A DNA stretch of 7,553 nucleotides from Lachnospira sp. UBA4285 (lineage in GTDB: Bacteria; Bacillota; Clostridia; Lachnospirales; Lachnospiraceae): NCBI GenBank assembly GCA_002394965.1, contig DGVL01000025.1:1-7553 (forward strand), written 5' to 3'. The position numbers were made by a program, and so were the translations under genes. The notes under the pieces are model-generated. The model worked only from the letters and a program-made list of their open reading frames with translations, did no database searches and was not told the origin of the DNA. This document shows positions 4,933 to 7,553 of this stretch, one piece after another. Position 1 is the stretch's first letter. Each line of letters starts with the position of its first letter.

Positions 4933-6640
4933 GCGTCTTGAATTTCCGGATCACAAGCTGCAGGGACTCACGCCCCTGGTATTCGTTGAAAGAAGGCTCA
5001 TAGCAAGCCGCGATCGTGCTGCCGCTCACTGGGAGATCCTGCCCGCTGTTAAAGCCTTCAGAGCCGAACATCTTTGCGTGTACGGTATTTCCTCGTGCCG
5101 TCAGGAGTGTGATGTCACAAACATTCCGCTTCCGACCGTACACCTTTGTGCCAGCTACGTACAGACCGCGGTCAGCGAAGAACGGAGCCGCGTTACTCTC
5201 TCCGAATGGCTCAAGCAGCCCGATCTGTCTGGCGACGGCCCCCATGCCGCTGTAATCCATGTTCAGCGGATCGACTCTGGTGACTTCCGTCAGTTCCCGC
5301 TGCGTCATCGTCTGCTGCCTGTTCAGCCGTTTTTCAAGTTCCGCTATATTTTTAACCGGCAGGGAAAAACCAGCCGCCTTCGGGTGGCCTCCGAACGCCG
5401 TAAAGAGATCTCTGACCCGGCTCATCTCCCGGAACATATCATATCCTTCAATGGAGCGCCCCGAACCTTTCGCCCCATTGTCCGTATCGACAATGACAAG
5501 TGTCGGCCGGTAACAGAACTCTTTGACGCGTCCTGCCACAATTCCGGCGACGGCTTCCGGGCAGTCCGGAAGGTGCAGCACAAGAACCGGATTCCGGTTG
5601 ATATCCTTTTTGCGCACGAGTTCAAGGGCTGCTTCCGTCTGCTTCTTAGTCATGTCCTTTCTCTGATCATTCAGATCATGAAGCATCCCGGCAAGTTCTG
5701 CCGCTTCTGCCCTGTCCCGCGTCAGGAGAAGCCGCACAGCTATATCCGCCGACGCCAGTCTCCCGCTCGCATTCAGACACGGTCCGATGACAAAGCCGAG
5801 AATATAGGAAGTAAAAGCTCTTCCGGTTATCCCACTGCTATCATACAGCGCCTGAAGGCCCTGGTTCTCCGTGACCGGCAGATGCGCGAGCCCGTACTTC
5901 ACGAGTATCCGGTTGTCCTTGATCAGCGGCATGACATCGGTCACCGTCGCAACAGACGCAAGACACGCGAGCTCCGACAGCAGCTTTCTATCATCCGTAA
6001 GCATTCTTGCCAGCTGAAAGCACAAGGCAGCGCCGCAGTAATCCCGAAACTCAGCCGTCTCATCCGGCCGGCGGCAGTCAACTACCACGTCTGCATCCGG
6101 ACGCTGGCTGAGTCCATCTTTCACAGGCAGTTCATGATGGTCCGTGACGATCACCGTCATCCCGGCCGTTTTCGCCGCCCGGACCGCCTCTTCCGCTGAT
6201 ATTCCGTTGTCGCACGTCAGAATTGTGTCGATACCGTCTTCCTGTGCCTGCCGGATCATGCGGACATTCATACCGTATCCGTCCATTATCCGGTCCGGTA
6301 TCGAAAAACTCACGTCCGCTCCCACCGACGTTAGTACTTTCATGAGGATCGCACTCGAGCAGATTCCATCTGCATCGTAGTCACCGATGATCCGGATTTT
6401 CTTTTTCTCCGCGCACTTGCGTTTCAGCAGTCCCGCAGCCTGCGGCAGTTCCCGGATTGTCTCCGGCGCCTGCAGGTCATCCATGTCACCCTCCAGATAC
6501 AGCCGGATGGCTTTTGGATCGGCTCCGCTGAGATTGCATGCCAGAACCCGCGCAACCACCGGATCAATGTTCAGTTTCCCCGCAAGTTCTGTGTAGTTCA
6601 CACCACACCGCCTTGCCATCCAGACAGATCTGTCTTCCAA
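4907..6640 (-). CDS. recJ: Single-stranded-DNA-specific exonuclease RecJ
   Basis: 5'-3' single-strand DNA exonuclease of the DHH family, acting in recombination, mismatch and base-excision repair (family knowledge). The 577 residues equal the short RecJ class. DHH-domain metal motifs are intact: GDYDADG (86-92), CDNG (143-146), TDHHE (166-170) and the aspartate of TDVMPL (D235). NASGRLASADIA (290-301) follows. The DHHA1 domain has KGSGRS (391-396) and GGHPKAAGF (417-425); residues from about 455 form the C-terminal OB-like domain, with EPFGESNAAPFF (477-488) as in relatives. The start is TTG at 6640, with AGAGG 8 nt upstream; the next in-frame ATG (6619) lacks an SD and would remove the conserved N-terminal Trp (W7). 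secF lies 55 nt upstream on the same strand, consistent with the secDF-recJ order common in Firmicutes. The apt and relA genes that often follow are absent. Confidence 0.96.
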   Translation of the reverse strand: MEDRSVWMARRCGVNYTELAGKLNIDPVVARVLACNLSGADPKAIRLYLEGDMDDLQAPETIRELPQAAGLLKRKCAEKKKIRIIGDYDADGICSSAILMKVLTSVGADVSFSIPDRIMDGYGMNVRMIRQAQEDGIDTILTCDNGISAEEAVRAAKTAGMTVIVTDHHELPVKDGLSQRPDADVVVDCRRPDETAEFRDYCGAALCFQLARMLTDDRKLLSELACLASVATVTDVMPLIKDNRILVKYGLAHLPVTENQGLQALYDSSGITGRAFTSYILGFVIGPCLNASGRLASADIAVRLLLTRDRAEAAELAGMLHDLNDQRKDMTKKQTEAALELVRKKDINRNPVLVLHLPDCPEAVAGIVAGRVKEFCYRPTLVIVDTDNGAKGSGRSIEGYDMFREMSRVRDLFTAFGGHPKAAGFSLPVKNIAELEKRLNRQQTMTQRELTEVTRVDPLNMDYSGMGAVARQIGLLEPFGESNAAPFFADRGLYVAGTKVYGRKRNVCDITLLTARGNTVHAKMFGSEGFNSGQDLPVSGSTIAACYEPSFNEYQGRESLQLVIRKFKTLNPRTSSS

Positions 6641-6654
6641 TTTCTTTACCTCTT

Positions 6655-6688
6655 AAAAAGCCGCACCAGAGCTCTCTGATGCGGCTTT
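6655..6688 (-). terminator. Terminator or attenuator hairpin between secF and recJ
   Basis: On the minus strand AAAGCCGCA (6688-6680) pairs with TGCGGCTTT (6665-6657). A T-G wobble and CAGA/TCTG extend the stem to about 14 bp around a small loop, and the run continues to five T (6659-6655). This is a good Rho-independent terminator for secF. The recJ SD (6653-6649) begins almost immediately after the T-run, so recJ depends on read-through or on a promoter upstream of the hairpin. Confidence 0.8.
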
Positions 6689-6694
6689 CTTTCT

Positions 6695-6703
6695 CTTATA
6701 CCA
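6695..6703 (-). promoter_or_regulatory. Possible extended -10 for recJ
   Basis: Minus-strand TGGTATAAG (6703-6695) resembles an extended -10 and overlaps the secF stop codon. The -35 position at 17-nt spacing (AAAGCG) is poor. If used, transcripts would begin near 6688, at the base of the hairpin, which would then be a 5' stem-loop on the recJ mRNA. Speculative. Confidence 0.2.
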
Positions 6704-7553
6704 CAGCTCCGTCGCTGCGCTTTTTCGGCTTTTCCTTTACTTTCTTCTGATATGCGGCTGCTGCGTTTTTCCTCTTTCCGCCAAAGTCATACCACAGAGC
6801 GGATGTAATGAAGATTGAGGAGTAGGCACCACAGATAACACCGACCATCAGCGGAGCTGAGAACTCGCGCACACTGGACACGCCGAATATGAACAGCGCC
6901 GCCAGCATGATAAATGTCGATATATTCGTGTTCAGACTTCTCTGCAGCGTGTTGGTGACAGCCCGGTTCACCAGCTCGGTAATGTCCGTCTTGCTGTTCG
7001 CACTCTTCAGCAGCTCGCGGATACGGTCAAAGATAATGATCGTCGCGTTGATTGAGTAGCCGAGGATCGTCAGCATGCAGGCTATAAACGTAGTGCCCAC
7101 CGTCGTCCGCGACCACGCATAGAACGCGAAGACAACCAGAACATCATGGAACAGTGCTATGACAGCAGCACTTGCGAACTTGATGTCGCGGAACCGGAGC
7201 CAGATGTACAGAAGCATGCACACCAGCGCTATCACAACGGATACAAGCGCATCACGCCGCATCGTCGAGCTGACCGAACCCGATATCGAGTCTGACTCAA
7301 CAACCGTTCCATCCTGGATCGGGAACTTCGCTGTCACGGCATCCTCCACGGCGCGGCGCTGATCCTGATCCAGCGTCGAGGTCTTGAACGTCACCTGTGT
7401 GGAATCCTTGACCTTCTGCTGCTGAACCTGAGATATGCCAGCCGCCTGCTGAATCAGCGGGATGATCTGGGATTCGATTTCTTCCTGTGTATATTCCTTA
7501 TCGAATGTAAATGTCGTCTGCGTGCCGCCTGCAAACTCGATCGAGAAATTCAG
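6696..7553 (-). CDS. secF: Protein translocase subunit SecF (or SecF half of SecDF), 5' end missing
   Basis: Membrane subunit of the SecDF complex, which uses the proton gradient to help pull proteins through SecYEG (family knowledge). The frame is open to the right edge; 285 C-terminal residues are present, and the first membrane segment and start lie outside. Visible residues begin LNFSIEFAGGTQ, the conserved GGT entry to the periplasmic P4 domain. Five hydrophobic segments follow at about 103-119, 125-145, 153-175, 212-226 and 232-253. FHDV (135-138) and FDRIRE (175-180) carry the Asp and Arg thought to act in proton transfer. GYSINATIII (165-174) has Ala where many homologues have Asp. 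A basic tail (258-280) ends the protein. A preceding secD, separate or fused, would be expected beyond the edge. An internal GTG at 7394 is not the true start. Confidence 0.94.
   Translation of the reverse strand: MNFSIEFAGGTQTTFTFDKEYTQEEIESQIIPLIQQAAGISQVQQQKVKDSTQVTFKTSTLDQDQRRAVEDAVTAKFPIQDGTVVESDSISGSVSSTMRRDALVSVVIALVCMLLYIWLRFRDIKFASAAVIALFHDVLVVFAFYAWSRTTVGTTFIACMLTILGYSINATIIIFDRIRELLKSANSKTDITELVNRAVTNTLQRSLNTNISTFIMLAALFIFGVSSVREFSAPLMVGVICGAYSSIFITSALWYDFGGKRKNAAAAYQKKVKEKPKKRSDGAVV

Noticed and set aside
4904..6199. 431-codon plus-strand open frame opposite recJ
   Set aside because: It is the mirror of recJ, has no recognisable domain or ribosome binding site, and its low-complexity Arg/His/Pro composition is typical of a GC-rich antisense shadow.
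6622..6635. Perfect 14-bp palindrome AGACAGATCTGTCT in the first codons of recJ
   Set aside because: A gapless 14-bp palindrome is expected about once in two windows of this size by chance, and it lies within conserved coding sequence.
1..7553. Search for mobile elements, CRISPR arrays, tRNA/rRNA, attachment sites or a defence-type gene cluster
   Set aside because: No transposase, integrase, regularly spaced repeat or RNA gene was seen; every long coding region belongs to a well-known core family.

Overview
This is an ordinary chromosomal housekeeping stretch of a moderately GC-rich Gram-positive anaerobe, most likely of class Clostridia and plausibly Lachnospiraceae. That placement rests on the Rex sequence (N-terminal IRRLPRYYRYLGEL, then TASQIRQDLNNFGGFG), a Rex gene lying next to a YdiF-like ABC-F gene, strong AGGAGG-type ribosome binding sites, and a SecF gene followed by RecJ. 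I see no mobile element, CRISPR array, tRNA, rRNA or phage gene.

Layout, left to right. Positions 1-1836 on the minus strand hold a two-gene unit: rex, a repressor that senses the NADH/NAD+ ratio, whose stop codon overlaps the start of nnr, a bifunctional NAD(P)H-hydrate repair enzyme cut off by the left edge. The 1837-2050 gap is a divergent control region. It carries an extended -10 promoter for rex, a near-perfect 23-bp palindrome over that promoter, a weaker candidate Rex site, and the leader of the plus-strand gene. Positions 2051-3973 (+) encode a two-cassette ABC-F ATPase resembling Bacillus YdiF. Positions 4089-4370 (+) encode the nucleoid protein HU behind a near-consensus sigma-A promoter, followed by a strong intrinsic terminator. 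Positions 4441-4932 (+) encode a CYTH/triphosphate-tunnel enzyme that overlaps tail to tail with recJ (minus, 4907-6640). Upstream of recJ on the same strand is secF (6696 to the right edge), with a terminator-like hairpin between them.

Functionally, rex and nnr both concern nicotinamide cofactors (sensing redox state, repairing damaged NAD(P)H). The ABC-F protein probably acts on ribosomes, HU compacts DNA, RecJ degrades single-stranded DNA in repair, and SecF helps protein export. No wholly new system is evident. The parts most worth a second look are regulatory: the palindrome at the rex promoter, and two places where an intrinsic terminator-like hairpin sits directly against the ribosome binding site of the next co-directional gene (hup to CYTH, and secF to recJ).
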